DNA of 64,000 nt from Aphrophora alni. Lineage: Eukaryota > Arthropoda > Insecta > Hemiptera > Aphrophoridae. Positions 1-13,110 of the stretch are shown here, in pieces (within the stretch, counting starts at the first letter, position 1; the number at the start of each line of letters is the position of its first letter). Below the pieces are notes generated by a model. It was not told the DNA's origin. It ran no database searches and saw only the letters and a list, made by a program, of their open reading frames with translations. The stretch is from positions 69,758,212-69,822,211 of the forward strand of contig OY740769.1 in assembly GCA_963513935.1 (NCBI GenBank). The letters are read 5' to 3'. The translations under genes and the position numbers were made by a program.

Positions 1-44
1 ACATACGGTTTCATGGTTCGCGAACTATGAAACCGTCCGCATGT
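1..44. repeat. near-perfect palindrome
   Basis: Positions 5-20 (acggtttcatggttcg) pair with 21-36 with one mismatch and no loop. The outer acat at 1-4 pairs with atgt at 41-44 after a four-base bulge. The axis is ttcg/cgaa. It may be the tip of a transposon inverted repeat cut by the window edge, or a free palindrome; the sequence to the left is needed to decide. Confidence 0.6.
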
Positions 45-3000
45 AAGAAAATGTAAGCTAAATGTACAAAAATAGCTTGCCTCCACAGAGAAATGTTTTG
101 CATTCAATAAAGTAATGAGTAAAAAATAAGATGATATCCGGACGATCATTTGGCCCCTAGAACCAAGTTGAGGAGACGTTAGTGACGCATGAGTATACAA
201 ACATTTCGGATTGAGTTTAACTTTAACTATTATATCTGACACTTTAGACAATAAAAAAATACGCTTTGCAACCGATTCTTTTGGCAAAAATTCCAAAGTT
301 ACTTATTTTAAAGAAGATTTTTTGACAATTATATTTATTTGGTAATGCTGGAAGTAAACGAGTAACAAAATTGTGTCTCAAAATTACTTAAAAGTAATAA
401 ACACAATTTTAAAACTTGATATTTATATAAAAAGAAACTTTTGAATTGATTTCGTGATATTACTAGACCTCGGTTGCCACAAATTACTAGACATTATTAT
501 TTTTTAAATATTGCAGCCTACATAAAATAAATATTTTTAAAAAAATTAAAAAAATGAAATAACAGAACTTTTAAATCTAGTTTTTTGATGGGTAAATAAC
601 TTAAGATGATGATTTCATAATAAAATGTTACGTAAAGAATTTTTGTTTGTTAAAATATGTTTCAAAAAATTCATTTAGGCACGATTCTAGGATATTCATG
701 AGAGGAATAAAATTAGAAAATATATTTCATAAAATAAATATTTGTTAGGTTTCGGAATTAGCATGAAATTGAAAGATGTGTTAAACATACATTATTCCCA
801 TTATCTATAACAACAATCATGGAAATAAACCGACAATGACTAAAGTGATATTGGTTCTTTTTACAACCATCAATATGATTACATTGAAAATGTATTCCAT
901 TTTTTTACGGGATCAACAATGTCTATTTGATGAAAAATGTCTGAACAATAAATGCAATGAAATCTCAGTAAACAACTAACGATAGTACATACTACTAAGA
1001 CATACCACATTTTATTGCCATTGTTAGCATTTGGATGATAATCAAAAACAAAAACAAGGAAAAAATAATTAAAAAATCGTCATTTCTAGAATCATTAAGA
1101 ATTTGAGAAATATATTTTTTCTCTGCTAAAATTAGTAAAGAACCAAAGTAATGTTATGTTTGAATGAAATAACTATTTTGTCTAGATAACAGAAATAGAA
1201 GGAAATCTATTTTATTAAGGTAAGTCGTTTAATTTATTTTAACTATTAGGAAAATATGTTTGAAATTTTTGAAATAAATATGCGCAATGGACGTTTAATG
1301 GTATAAACTATTTGTGATATTGATTTTAAATTTTTATTTTGAACTCTGTTTTAGGAATTGTTCTTTATCTTTTTCCATAAATCTTTACGTTATACAAGTT
1401 GATATTATTAAAAAGTAATAAAATCATATCACAAGCTACCATTTAGCATTTTTTGATTCTGCATTAATGGAAAAAATTTTACACAATCCAGAGAATACAA
1501 AAGTTTTAGACAGTATTATGTAAAAAATGAGTGTAAATAATTTACGTTGCTCTATCACTACGATACAACGAGGTCTTAAGAAAAATCCTTTCAAATTAAA
1601 AGTATTAATTGAGGTATAATTAGTATAAAAAGACATTTGTTTTTAAATACTAGCCTTAATTATGTATCGTTGAAGTATAGACATACCTACAGTTTCTAGA
1701 TTTATATGCATGTTAGTATCCCATGTAAGTTTTGTTTTATAATATAATTTTCACTATGTAAATTGATTACAAATAAACATTTTGAATAATAGATTCCATG
1801 ATATATGTCATGTTTTTTCAACCGTGTAATAAATAATAATTTTAACTGGTATTTGATTTGATTTAAATTAAAGAATCTAAAAGATCAGTATTTATTAATT
1901 TTTGTATTAGGCAGTGCAGGAAAAACCTACTTTTTATTTTCCATTTTCTTATTATTTTTATTTACAAAAAACTATATTAAATAATATAAATAAAGAGATC
2001 CTAAAGAAAGGATTCTAAACCAATATTGTTTTCTCAAAGTAAGGCCTTAGAGGAAGGTTTTTTTAGCCAGGTAGTAAAAGTAGTGAAAATAAGTAGTTTT
2101 TATACAATTTCACTTTGCATGGTAAAATTATATGGTTTATTTATAAAAGTCTATCATATTTGTGTAATAAATAACTTCGACTCAACTTTTTTAAATATAA
2201 ACTAAAAAATAAATACATCCCATTTGAACGCCGTTTTTACAAAATGTTTATATTACGCTTGTGTAGCTTAAATAAACAGCTACAATACACAGTGTCAAAA
2301 AGGTCTTCGTATTAGGTAATAACTCCGCAATTAGTAAATAAAAATAATCCTAATTCATAAGAATCAAAAATTCTATTTTTTCATTATTCGTGATCTTTTC
2401 AACCTAAGGAGGATCTGTGGGGTTGGACTTTTGAATCTCAAATACAATCCCGTAAAGAGGTGTATCTCATTTTGTAGATCTTTTGTAATCTATAAATTTT
2501 CTCCAACATTTCAAAACATTTTTAATATAGCTATAGACATTTCTGTAACTCTTTGCCTATAATCAAAATTAAGGAATACTTTTAATTTTAGTATTGCAAG
2601 ATTATAGTGGTTTTTATTGGAAGCAGTTTGAAACCAATAGGAGGATTTATTTATTTACACATCCTCCAAGATTGTCTATAGAAGATATATGATGCAATTT
2701 AAAAAAAAATTACATTAAAGCATTTTTGCGGTTACCTATGCCATACTCAGTTATAATTGTTAAAAATAGTTCCACATTTAATTTCATAATTGTTATTCTT
2801 TATGTAGCATTTCACGTTATTATATAAAGTACCAAATTTGAACATAGGTATTTATACGTATTAGATACCGGTACGTATTTATCTGTTTTTTTTTTTTTTA
2901 TGACAGAAAACTGGCAATGTAGCTGATTCATCAAAGACATGATTTTGTTATATTATTTTGTGTGTGTATGATATTATTAGCATTATTTTGTATTATATGA

Positions 3001-6000
3001 TCCTCATTTTTACCAAATGTAAAGTTTGTTAAAAACTTTTTTGTGGATAAAAACTTATTTAAAAATAAGGACATTTACGCATAGACTCGTCTCGTATATT
3101 CTGACAAAAGAAGTACAATAACTTCGTTAGTGGCCATTTTATCAGAATTACCTTATAATAAAAATATGTTAAGTAAATAATAATAAAAGAACTAATAAAT
3201 TGAAATTTAAAAAATTAACGAAACATCATGTTTAAATCTGGTTTCATCATGTAACCGTAAATTTCAACCTTTTTATAATATATACTAGATATTTTTTAAA
3301 TTATCAAATTGCAATATAAATTTTCTATTGAAGGTATTTAAAAAAATTCTTTCAAGTAAATGAAATGTTTGTTAATACAATTTTCTCAAAAAACAACTAA
3401 ACTTTAAAAAATCAGATTTCACTTAAATCCAGACTGTTACCTAAATTTTAAAAAAAACTTATTTAAAAACTGTCAATGCATAATAAGCCTACGTAAATTA
3501 ACTTGCAGCAATTATAAAGATAATAATTTAGTATGTGTTAATAATTTATTTAGATGTAATGTAATATGTCTTACATCAAGTCTTACATAAATTTATTTCA
3601 ACAATTCAATTTTGGAACTTATTTCAAAGACTAGTCAAATATTTAAGTAGAAGTTCAATGAGCACTGTGGTGAATGTGAACAATATAAAACACTGAAACC
3701 CCTACCACAAGTTTGGTACAATAACACACCCACAAATAAAATCAAATAAAATAAAATATTAATATTATAATAATATAATATTTAAAACATGCACACGTAC
3801 AAAATAATTAGGTCCATTCGTTTGAGATTTAGAGTACTCTGACGGAAAAGTCGAATTTTTTAATGAAGGCAATAAAGGTTAATTTTGGTTTTTTGAAAAT
3901 TATTCCTGTAAACCGTATTCCTGTGTCTGTAAAGTTTGTGTCATTAACTTTAACATATCACAAAAATGTTAACTAAATGTCGATTTTGAAAAATTGTGGC
4001 TATTAACACAACTGAACTGACGATTTTTTGTTTTACCAATAACTCCCAAACTGGCGATTTTTATATACAGTATAGCGACCAATACATCTTGTTGGTGTTT
4101 GTATAAGTTATATTTTGGTACAGTTTCATCGAATCGTTACCAACGATATTGAGAAAATCTCACAACATTTTATCTAATCAGTTGTTGACAACAGTGTATC
4201 ATCTTCTTAGAAGACGGAATTTATAAAACCGTATATCTTTGATGATACTCCTAAATTTGGAATTATCGAAAAATGAAACTTGAGATTTACAAAATTTGTT
4301 CGAAATCGTACATTATTTCAAAAACCTTTTTTTAAAGTTTTAGGGGACCTGAAAACGATTTTCAGTCGTATTTTTGTCGTATCACATAACTTCCTCTATG
4401 ATACGCACGTGTGAGAAAATGGAAAAGTATATTTTTGTTGAGTTACCACTAGGCTAATACGAAATTGAATATTTCTAATTAAATGTTTTATTCCCGCATG
4501 CCTACAAGTAATTCGTTGAACATATCTCTACCGATTAATAACGATGTGATTTAATATAACAAGTGTTCATAAATCATAAACATATTCTAAACATTGGGGT
4601 AGTAAGAGACAAAACTATTGAGTTGAAAAATGTTTTGGCAACATTATGTGTGGGATATCAAATAAAACTAGAAGAAAATCTGATTACGAATATGTATTTT
4701 TGATGAAAAAATTAATACCTTTGGGCTTGGCCAAATTTTACGTGTCATATGTCATGTCCCCACCCCGCCTAAATTGAATATGCCAATTTTAAATGAACTT
4801 CTTGAAAATATACAAAACAAAGGTTTTTGGTAGATAAAAGGTTATATAAAAAATATGTATACACAATTTTAACTCGATAGGCCTATATATTTAAAAAAGT
4901 TTTTTTTTAAAAAACACAAAAATGTGAACAGACAGAAAAACAAGCATTTTATAACATATGTTTATAGCAATCCTGGGTTTATATGCATCGATGGGTTCAG
5001 TATATTATTATGTACCACTATAATCCCAATGAGTGGCAAATAACAATCACAGTGAAAGGAGCAAGCCACTTATATAATATTTCTTTTATTATTTCGCCCT
5101 GTTGGATTTGTTTTATTCAAGTATACTGCAGGTCTGGTATTATTTACTTTACTTCAGGGAGCTAGTTATCATTCAAGAATCACTGATAACAACACTGATT
5201 GTTTTGATATTTTTAAAAATTGTATGGGAATGTGCATAATCACAATTGAAACAAGTAAAAGTAGCTAAAACGTTGTTACTCCAATTTGTTAATGCTCATG
5301 CTTAGTTTATGTGATTTCTACATAATAGATAAAAATATTGTCTGCTTCCATTATTTACAATTTTTTTTGCAAAAAACACAAACAAGAATATAGATATATC
5401 TGTATTTATATTTGGAGCAAATTATTAATTATGAGTTGTATTAATATATTATTAAAGATTAATTATTATTTTGGTGATTATTATTAACGATTATTATTAT
5501 TAATTATGACTTTAACAACCTTGGTGAGCAATGTTGTACTTATAAATATTGTTTACAGTATTATATTAATAGTGTTAGTACGGTATTGTATATAGTTCAA
5601 CTTTTCATCAGTGAACTTTGTTATAGTTTGTTATATTGCAGAAATTAACTATTTCGTAGTCATGTTTACCTATTTTTAATTCTACACTCACTATGTGCGT
5701 ATTATTAAGTAACTAGTCATAGTCAATACCTCTTCCCTTTTACTCAATACAATTTATCATGTTACCCAACGGTTCAAAAGTTAACTATTGTAACATTTAA
5801 GGTGGGAATCAATTATTATTTGTATACCTATCAAACTTTTAATTTTCTAAACTTTAAGTGGCTGTAATTCCTAAACGGCTAAAGATTTTTAAAATACTCA
5901 AGAATAATACATTTAAAAAATATTGTTTTACACTTGAGAAAATAATAAAATACAGAGTGTTTCATATCAAATTTCAATGTTGGTCGCCATATTGGAATAA

Positions 6001-6388
6001 TTTAACATTTTACAAAATGGATTTCTAAACTTCATTGAAAAGAAACGAAGGTTCTCCATTTAAAGTACTCTATCATATTTATAATAAAAAAATTATCTGT
6101 TGTAATATTTTAGGTGAGGCATGCAGTATATAGCTGTGAGCTACCTGTTCTTTGACATTAGCTAGGGCGTTAGGACTAACCTAGTCTCTCTTAGTTTTAT
6201 GACAAGTACAAAAGGACGATTATTTAGTTGTTCAAGATTATTTTTATACCACTTACATCGTACGTATTTAGCGGTAATACGTCTACACAAACTTACAACA
6301 TGGGTGTGTGTGTTTGGATTCCTAAATTTATACGTAAACCATGAAGCAACTAAAACTTTTAGTTTATAGTCTACATCGAGACAAGAGC

Positions 6389-6391
<3 letters not shown>
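45..6391. other. AT-rich non-coding stretch, no gene seen
   Basis: About 6.3 kb with dense stops in all frames, homopolymer A and T runs and no recognisable protein, RNA gene or long repeat. The only hint of structure is 5,840-6,010, whose wording (tgtaattcctaaacggct, then cagagtgtttcatatc) resembles ends of dispersed arthropod repeats. I could not find a partner end. Confidence 0.5.

Positions 6392-6432
<41 letters not shown>
6392..6432. repeat. (GA)n microsatellite
   Basis: Pure GA dinucleotide run of about 40 bp. Apparent open frames across it on both strands are low-complexity artefacts. Confidence 0.95.
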
Positions 6433-6433
<1 letters not shown>

Positions 6434-6975
6434 CTTCCGCCAATCAGGTTTTTTACTTGCGTATCAACTTCCGTAGGTGATATTAATTTTGAAGTGGGAC
6501 TCGTAATATTATTTTTCTCGAACTATGTATTGAAACTCGGTTTAATATACTCTCTCTAAAATACGTTTTTTTTTCAATCACTAAATTAACATCATTGTTG
6601 CAGCTTTTGACGTTTCTAACATTACGAAGGCCATTGTATATATTTTAAATTGTGATACCATTATGGCAACTAAGGTGTACATTTTAACCACCGAAATATC
6701 ACAAAGAGAACCGGCACTGTTGCCAGTTTGACATCCTGATGGCCTTCTGTTCTAACCGAAGTCGCTTAAGCAGTTTTGAAATGCACGTAGACATTTGTTG
6801 TGACCATTTTTCAAAGGTGGTCTTTACTACAACTAATACATTATTGTTGGTAAATTGTTCGGATGTCAATGTGTTGACCAAAATAAATCATTTTAAAAAA
6901 CAAATTATGGTTTTGAAATAACTTTTAATATTTATTATTATTTTTGGTGTGATAACAATGTTCCTGTGCTGTGAG

Positions 6976-8590
6976 TTTAGCCCGGCTACATTGTGTTTCG
7001 GTCCCGAAACTAATACAACGATTTCAGTAGATATTTAGTACTAAATTATAATAATTAGTACTAACACCGTTCCCATGTTATTAAAGAGAATCTTAGCCGT
7101 TCTAGTGACCAGGTAGTCCGGCTACATTGTGTTTCGATCATGAAACTTATACGATTTAGTACTAAATTATAATAATTAGCACTAACACCGTTCCCATGTT
7201 ATTAAAGAGAATCTTAGCCGTTCTAGTGACCAGGTAGTCCGGCTACATTGTGTTTCGATCACGAAACTTATACGATTTAGTACTAAATTATAATAATTAG
7301 TACTAACACCGTTCCCATGTTATTAAAGAGAATCTTAGCCGTTCTAGTGACCAGGTAGCCCGGCTACATTATGTTTCGGTCACGAAACTTATATGATTTA
7401 GTACTAAATTATAATAATTAGTACTAACACCGTTCCCGTGTTATTAAAGAGAATCTTGGCCGTTCTAGTGACCAGGTAGCCCGGCTACATTGTGTTTCGG
7501 TCACAAAACTTATACAACGATTTAGTGCTAAATTATAACAATTAGTACTAACATTATTCTCGAGTTATTAAATAAAATCTTTGGCCGTGCTAGTGATATG
7601 GTAAACTAGCCACTTTGAATTTCGGTCCATAAACGTAAACCACGATTTAATACCTATTTAGTACTTACTACATAATAAGAATTTGTGCTAACACCGTTTA
7701 TGAGTTATTAGGAAAATCTTTGGCCGGGTAGTGACATGGTAGCCCAGCCACCTTGTATTTCGGCCCCGTAACTTAAACCACGATTTAGTTCCTAGGTAGT
7801 ACTAAATTATCAGAATTAGTACTAACACCGTTCTCGATTTATTAAAGACAATCTTTTGCCGTGCTAGTGACAAGGTAGACCGCCCTCCTTGTATTTCGGA
7901 CCCAAAACGTATACCACGATTTGGTTCTTATTTAGTACTAAATTAGAAGAAGTAGTACTAACACTGTTCTAGAGTTATTAAAGAAATACTTTGACCAGTC
8001 ATAAGGTAACTCAGCCACTTTGAATTTTGGCCCCGAAATGTATACCACGAGATTATTGTTATTAAAGAGAAACTTTGGCCGTGTTAGTGACAAGGTAACC
8101 CGGCTACATTGTATTTCGGCCCCGAAACATAAACCACAATTTAATACCTACAGTATTTACTAGGTCTACTATATTATAAGTATTTGTATTCACACCGTTC
8201 TTGAGTTATTAAGGAAACTCTTTGGCCGGGGCATTGACATGGAGTCAGACCTCTTTCAATTTCGTCCCCGAACTTATTTTATGATTTCGTATCCATTTAG
8301 TACTAATTATTAGAATTAGTACTAACACTGTTCTAGAGTTATTAAAGAAATACTTTGACCAGTCATAAGGTAACTCAGCCACTTTGAATTTTGGCCCCGA
8401 AATGTATACCACGATTTATACCTATTTAGTACTAAATTATAATAATTATTACAAACACCGTTCATGAGTTATTAAAGAAAATCTTTGGCCGGACCATGGA
8501 AATGATAGTCAAACCTCTTGGTATTTTGTCTATATTTAGTACTAAATTATGAGAATTAGTACTAACACTCCTAATAAGTTATAATATTTA
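6976..8590. repeat. minisatellite array, about 121-137 bp units
   Basis: About 13 tandem units, each carrying ccggctacattgtgtttcg, then cgatttagtactaaattat, then a segment ending gaatcttagccgttctagtg. Unit anchors lie near 6981, 7117, 7238, 7359, 7480, 7606, 7743, 7879, 8010, 8099, 8247, 8376 and 8510. Three consecutive spacings from 7117 to 7480 are exactly 121 bp and those units are nearly identical. Later units are diverged and of variable length, and one spacing is only 89 bp. Two units about 366 bp apart (near 7,970-8,050 and 8,335-8,415) share a private variant, which suggests a multi-unit duplication. No coding potential. Confidence 0.93.
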
Positions 8591-8999
8591 GGTAGTATTT
8601 ATACTTCCTCGCCCTCCCTCCCATTTTCGAACTTTATTGCTATATTTGGGACCAGAATCGCAAAAAACACGACATTATTTGTTGACCCTACTTTTCCTTT
8701 ATTATATGTGTAAAAAGTATAGAATAATTTTAATTATGCATGTCGATGCGTGATCAGTATAAAACGTGATTTTTGAAATAATATCTGTCTCATGCACAAA
8801 TACTAAAGCCGAAACAAGTGAACCAATTTTTATCAAATTTGACATGTTGAAATAATTTGGCTGTACAGTAACTTTTTTGATAATTGTATATTTTAGTTAC
8901 AGTTAAAAACACAGAATACCGCACAAATCAAAGCTTTTGTGAAATTCAAATTTGAAATTTAGTTTGAGTGGGCTGCCATTTTTTAAGAACCACAAATTT

Positions 9000-9420
9000 A
9001 AACTTAAAAACGCAACGAGAGACCAAATCTTAATGTTCGTAGCACAAAACTGTTACAAAACACTGGTGTAATTCAAATTGTAAAAATTCTAATAAAGGGC
9101 TAACATATCTACAATCCCTCCCCCCCCCTCCTCGGCCTCGTACCAATATGTATTTACCAATAACCCTACAATGCGTCGAGCAAAAAATTTTTAGTTTGAA
9201 GCACAAAGCTTTGGTGTATTTAAAATTTTCAAATCCGGTTAAGATTTCTAATATGTCTCCAGCATCGCTCCCCCACTCCTATCAATAATTCCAAAACTCG
9301 ACAAGCATAAAACTACTTTAAAAGTAGGTGTAATTTAAGTTTTAAAATCTGATGTAAATGGCTAGCATGTTTCCTGCCCCCTGGCCAACGATTTTCCTTA
9401 ATAATCCAAGAATGGTGTTA
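9000..9420. repeat. three diverged tandem units with C-rich segments
   Basis: Three blocks starting near 9065, 9213 and 9327 share the order ggtgta-A/T-rich, a loose ctaacatatct-like motif (variants taatatgtct and ctagcatgtt), then a C-rich stretch (poly-C at 9119-9128, later cgctcccccact and gccccctggcc). Spacings are about 148 and 114 bp. This is an old, degenerate tandem duplication. Confidence 0.6.
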
Positions 9421-9693
9421 TTACTAATTCACTAATTTAGCTACGATATTTTAAATATTCAAATTTTCTTATATGTGTTTATAGGGAGTCTAGGACATTT
9501 ATTCTCTTTCAAATTATTATTACATTCATTTTACAAATAATACTAAAATATATAAACTAGAAGTTGCTAGGACCAATTTTGCAACGTCTTAAATAGTTAA
9601 ATACATAAATTAAATGTATTGAACGCAGTATTTAAAAACCGGTATCTACCCTACATCTAACAAACATTAGTTTAAAAATATTTTTTAATTTAT

Positions 9694-10240
9694 TTAAAAT
9701 TCAGTAATACTACAATTTATTTTATTTGGATGAAGACAATCTCTTAGTAACAGGATTGTTTCATCTTTCTTTCTTATATTCATTAGAAGTTTTCCAGCGT
9801 CATGAATTTTTCTCGAAACAACCTGCTTATACCTTTTTTTAAAGTGGTTACTAAGAAAATCACAAGTAATACCCATAACTCAAGGGTACTGCAATGCCAT
9901 AACGACTTCGTCATTTTTTTTTTTAGCGTAGGGAGTATTTGCTCTTTATATTTTGCACTGGTTACTTCAGCAGTGGGGTGATATGTTACACAATATCTCT
10001 TAAGAAAATTATGACATTTCCTATTTCTTGCATTCATTGTCCGCCAGTCTTCGTCATCATCTTCTTCATTAGTAGACGATACTTCCTCATTTCTTTGAAG
10101 TTTTCTGCGCATTTAGGTACATGTTTTCGAAAAGATTTTTTTGAGTAAAGCCCTTGAGTATGACAAAACATACATGTAACATAATTAGAAGCTACACATT
10201 TTGCATTCACTGGTGCACGCCTTGCAGGCAAAAGTCGACA
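9694..10240 (-). pseudogene. broken zinc-finger protein of a repetitive family
   Basis: Three overlapping minus-strand reading frames (10231-10034, 10112-9783, 9876-9694) together read as one protein interrupted by two frame changes and a stop. The first piece has a C-x2-C-x13-H-x3-C zinc finger at residues 20-41 (key residues C20, C23, H37, C41). The middle piece is an acidic linker (EEDDDEDW) followed by TSAKYKEQILPTL. The last frame carries KQVVSRKIHDAGKLLMNI and LLRDCLHPNK. The second frame change coincides with an 11-base A run (minus strand, 9914-9924), a likely slippage site. From memory, the order of zinc finger, ILPTL-like segment, SRK-GKLL and DCLHP resembles a multicopy insect family of zinc-finger proteins, possibly related to Crypton-type tyrosine recombinases; that link is unverified. 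It ends before any catalytic domain, so it is a non-functional remnant. Confidence 0.5.
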
Positions 10241-10471
10241 ACTTTTTTTATCAATTGAGGAGTCAATAAATACTCTTCTATTGTAGATGTTATTGCCTTT
10301 GTTCCTTAAATCATTAAATAATTTACTTCTCTTATTACCTTGCTTTCCTCACTACACACTTCCATCAATGCCATATAGTGCGCTACAGGTGCTTCAGTTT
10401 TAAGTTTTCCTAAAATATGACTCCTAAAATTTACGATATATTTATCGTAAAGTTACAAACAAGGATTAGAC

Positions 10472-11225
10472 AGAATGCCCGATGTAATTATACTATCTGA
10501 AATATGGATAGGAGATAACGAGTTGAGTCTATACAGGTTTCCTAAGTCCAATAATATTTATCGGGCGGAAGCGATGCTTGTTTACGTTACAAATACCCAA
10601 CCGTGATTACATAATTATTCACATCGCTGATTTCATAACAGCACGTATGATTCATTTGCAAATCTAAATATCTAGGAATATTGTTGTTGATTTAGTAGTT
10701 TTCTACAGACTTCAAGAGTTTGATTGTAATAGTTTGTTTGTGATTATGGGACTTTTTAGTTTCTGTTGGAAATTCATACATTATAATTAGTGGAGATTTA
10801 AATATAAACCTTTTAGAAAATTCGAATGTAGTGAATATTTATAAAATAAAAATGGCCTGTTGGAATTGAGCTCGCTCATAAATAACCCAACTAGATTCTC
10901 GAGAGATTTGGCTACATGGCTGCATGTATTGACCATATTTTTGTTAGACGTAAAGTTGGACTTAATTTGGAATATGAGAGTTGGGTGACTAATATAGATG
11001 TTACTGACCAAATGATAAACTGTTGTATGCGTCAAGTTTGAATGTATGATTAAATGTTCGAAATCAAAGCCTACCAAAGGTAAAATTGATTTTAAACGAC
11101 TTAAGGAACTTATGCAGAGTGAAAATTAGGAATATATTTACTCAACAGACTCGGCTTCCTTAACTTTTGCATATTTTCTTAAAATATTTAACTTTTACCT
11201 TAATGAATCTTATAGCCGTTGTTAC
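10472..11225 (+). pseudogene. LINE endonuclease region, degenerate
   Basis: Plus-strand remnant of the apurinic-like endonuclease (exonuclease-endonuclease-phosphatase) domain of a non-LTR retrotransposon. Visible pieces, in order: MPDVIILSEIWIGDNE from 10475; VVFYRLQEF near 10,695; IISGDLNINLLENSN near 10,780-10,825, the metal-binding GDLN motif; ATCIDHIFVRRKVG near 10,915-10,955, the SDH-like C-terminal motif of the domain, here with IDH; and KIDFKRLKELMQSE plus EYIYSTDSASLTFAYF near 11,080-11,170, matching the linker between endonuclease and reverse transcriptase. Several frame changes and stops separate the pieces. No reverse transcriptase follows. The motif order suggests a Jockey/CR1/RTE-type clade, which I cannot narrow down. 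It lies head-to-head with the zinc-finger pseudogene, probably by chance. Confidence 0.75.
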
Positions 11226-11683
11226 AGTTAATCAACAATATAATTATATTTTCAATATGTTATTATTATACCGCTAGTTTTAATTATTTGTTATGTGTTT
11301 AATATTAATAGGGAAAGAAGATTTCACAAAACTCCGGAAAAAATCTAAAGGTAACTTTTTTTTTTTTTAATTACACGTACCCTACAATTTGTTAAAACCG
11401 AGTAAGGGGTACCATATAAAGATCGATCTTACATTTATTAGTCAATGAAAAGATTTAGAAATGAAGATTTTAAAACGTCTTTGAGTGTAACTCAAAGCCG
11501 AGGTGACAAGTGAGAAGGAAAAAATTGTCACATTCTGGAATGGAGGAATACAGACGAATTTCAAACCGACTTAGAGTATAGGATAGAAAGGAGGGAGAGA
11601 AAAAATAAAAGTCTTTTTAGGCAAAGTTAGGACCATCAGGTTCAGTTTTCCACTTAACCCCTAAATAAAGAGACAGAGAGAAG

Positions 11684-11685
<2 letters not shown>
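11226..11685. other. non-coding spacer
   Basis: AT-rich, with a poly-T run near 11,358 and a purine-rich stretch (about 11,585-11,685) leading into the GA microsatellite. No gene seen. Confidence 0.5.

Positions 11686-11766
<81 letters not shown>
11686..11766. repeat. (GA)n microsatellite
   Basis: About 80 bp of uninterrupted GA repeats, preceded by imperfect GA-rich sequence. Confidence 0.97.
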
Positions 11767-11769
<3 letters not shown>

Positions 11770-12104
11770 ACCTGTAAAGTGTTTTCACATCATAAATGTC
11801 CACCTATCTGTAATATAGTAATATAAAAAAAAACTGTGGTATGATTGATTCAAATTTTCAAAATGAGTGTACTTAAATTGTGATCATAATCGCTTCTAGG
11901 GTAATTAGGAGATGACGATTATGTCACTTACAATTATTTTGAAATTTGTGATCCTAGTTGATAGTTAAGAATTGGTGAAACAAATATATTACCAATAATT
12001 CATAGTGAAAGTTGCTAATTAATAGACGGGTTGTTGGCTATTTTATGGTATAGACTTAGTGTATTTAAAGACTTGTATACATTTCGAAAGTAAATGACGA
12101 GAAT

Positions 12105-13110
12105 TACAAGTGAAAGAATACATGCACAAATCTTTGTAGAGAGTTTGTATATCTATATATTTGTTGAACTTAACAGCGACGTAAATATTGATCAACAATA
12201 ATAATAACATATTAATATTTAGTTAAAGTTATGAAGACAGATTCAAGTGATAGGATCGGACTACATTTCATTTTAAAATGTTTGTGTATTTATGGCCTTG
12301 TTTAACTTATCATCAATGTAAACACTTTTACAATAATAATTAGTTTAATCAATTTATGTTTAAATTATGACAAAAAATGCAAGTAATAGGATCGACGTAA
12401 CTTTCATATTAAAAAAAAATAATAATAATAAAAAATACCTCCTTGTGTAATTTAAAAGCAATGTAAATAAACTTCAACAACAATAATAAGCTTAAGTAAT
12501 TATTAGGAGTGATGAAAGTGACGGATCGGCGCAAATTTCGTGGTAGATTTTTTGTATATTTACAGATTGTTTACATTGTACCAAAATTAATGATTTTCAA
12601 AAATAATAATAAGCTATAAAAATAAATCTACAAATTATGGTCAGAGATGGAAGTGATAGGATCGGTGCACATTTCATAGTATATTTACAGATTAGTTTAA
12701 TTGTCATCAATGTGAATAATCTTCAACAATATGTAATAATTTGCTTTTTAAATTTAACTTTAAAATATGACGAAAGCTGCAAGTGATTGGATCGGTGCAC
12801 ATTTTAGAGTAGATAGATTGTCTAGTTAGAGACTTGTTTAAATTGTCAGCAATGTAACTAATCTTGAACAATAATAATAAGCTTTATAAATTTAACTTTA
12901 AAATATGACGAGAGATGCAAGTGATAAATTGGAGCAAATTTCAGAGTAGAAGGTTTATATGTTTACAGACTAGTTTACATTAACAGCATATGCAATATCT
13001 TCAACAATAATAATACGATATATAAATTTAACTTTATATTACGACGAGAGATAAGGAGATAGGATCGGTTCACATTTCATTGTAAAAAGGTTCTATATTT
13101 ACGGACTTGC
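12105..13110. repeat. minisatellite array, about 134 bp units
   Basis: Seven clear units plus a faint one at the 5' end. Each contains caacaataataat, a run like aatttaactttaaaatatga, and aagtgataggatcggtgcac, then a segment ending in attgtcatcaatgtaa. The gtgataggatcgg anchors lie near 12247, 12383, 12518, 12653, 12783, 12921 and 13055, spaced 130-138 bp. Units differ by substitutions and short indels, so the array is older than the regular part of the 7-kb array. There is no sequence similarity between the two arrays and no open reading frame. Confidence 0.92.

Noticed and set aside
6162..6559. Overlapping 93- and 72-codon frames
   Set aside because: Both cross the (GA)n tract, giving Ser-Leu or Arg-Glu repeats; no domain on either side.
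6976..13110. CRISPR array interpretation of the tandem repeats
   Set aside because: Units are over 100 bp with no short repeat-unique spacer alternation, and the DNA is eukaryotic.
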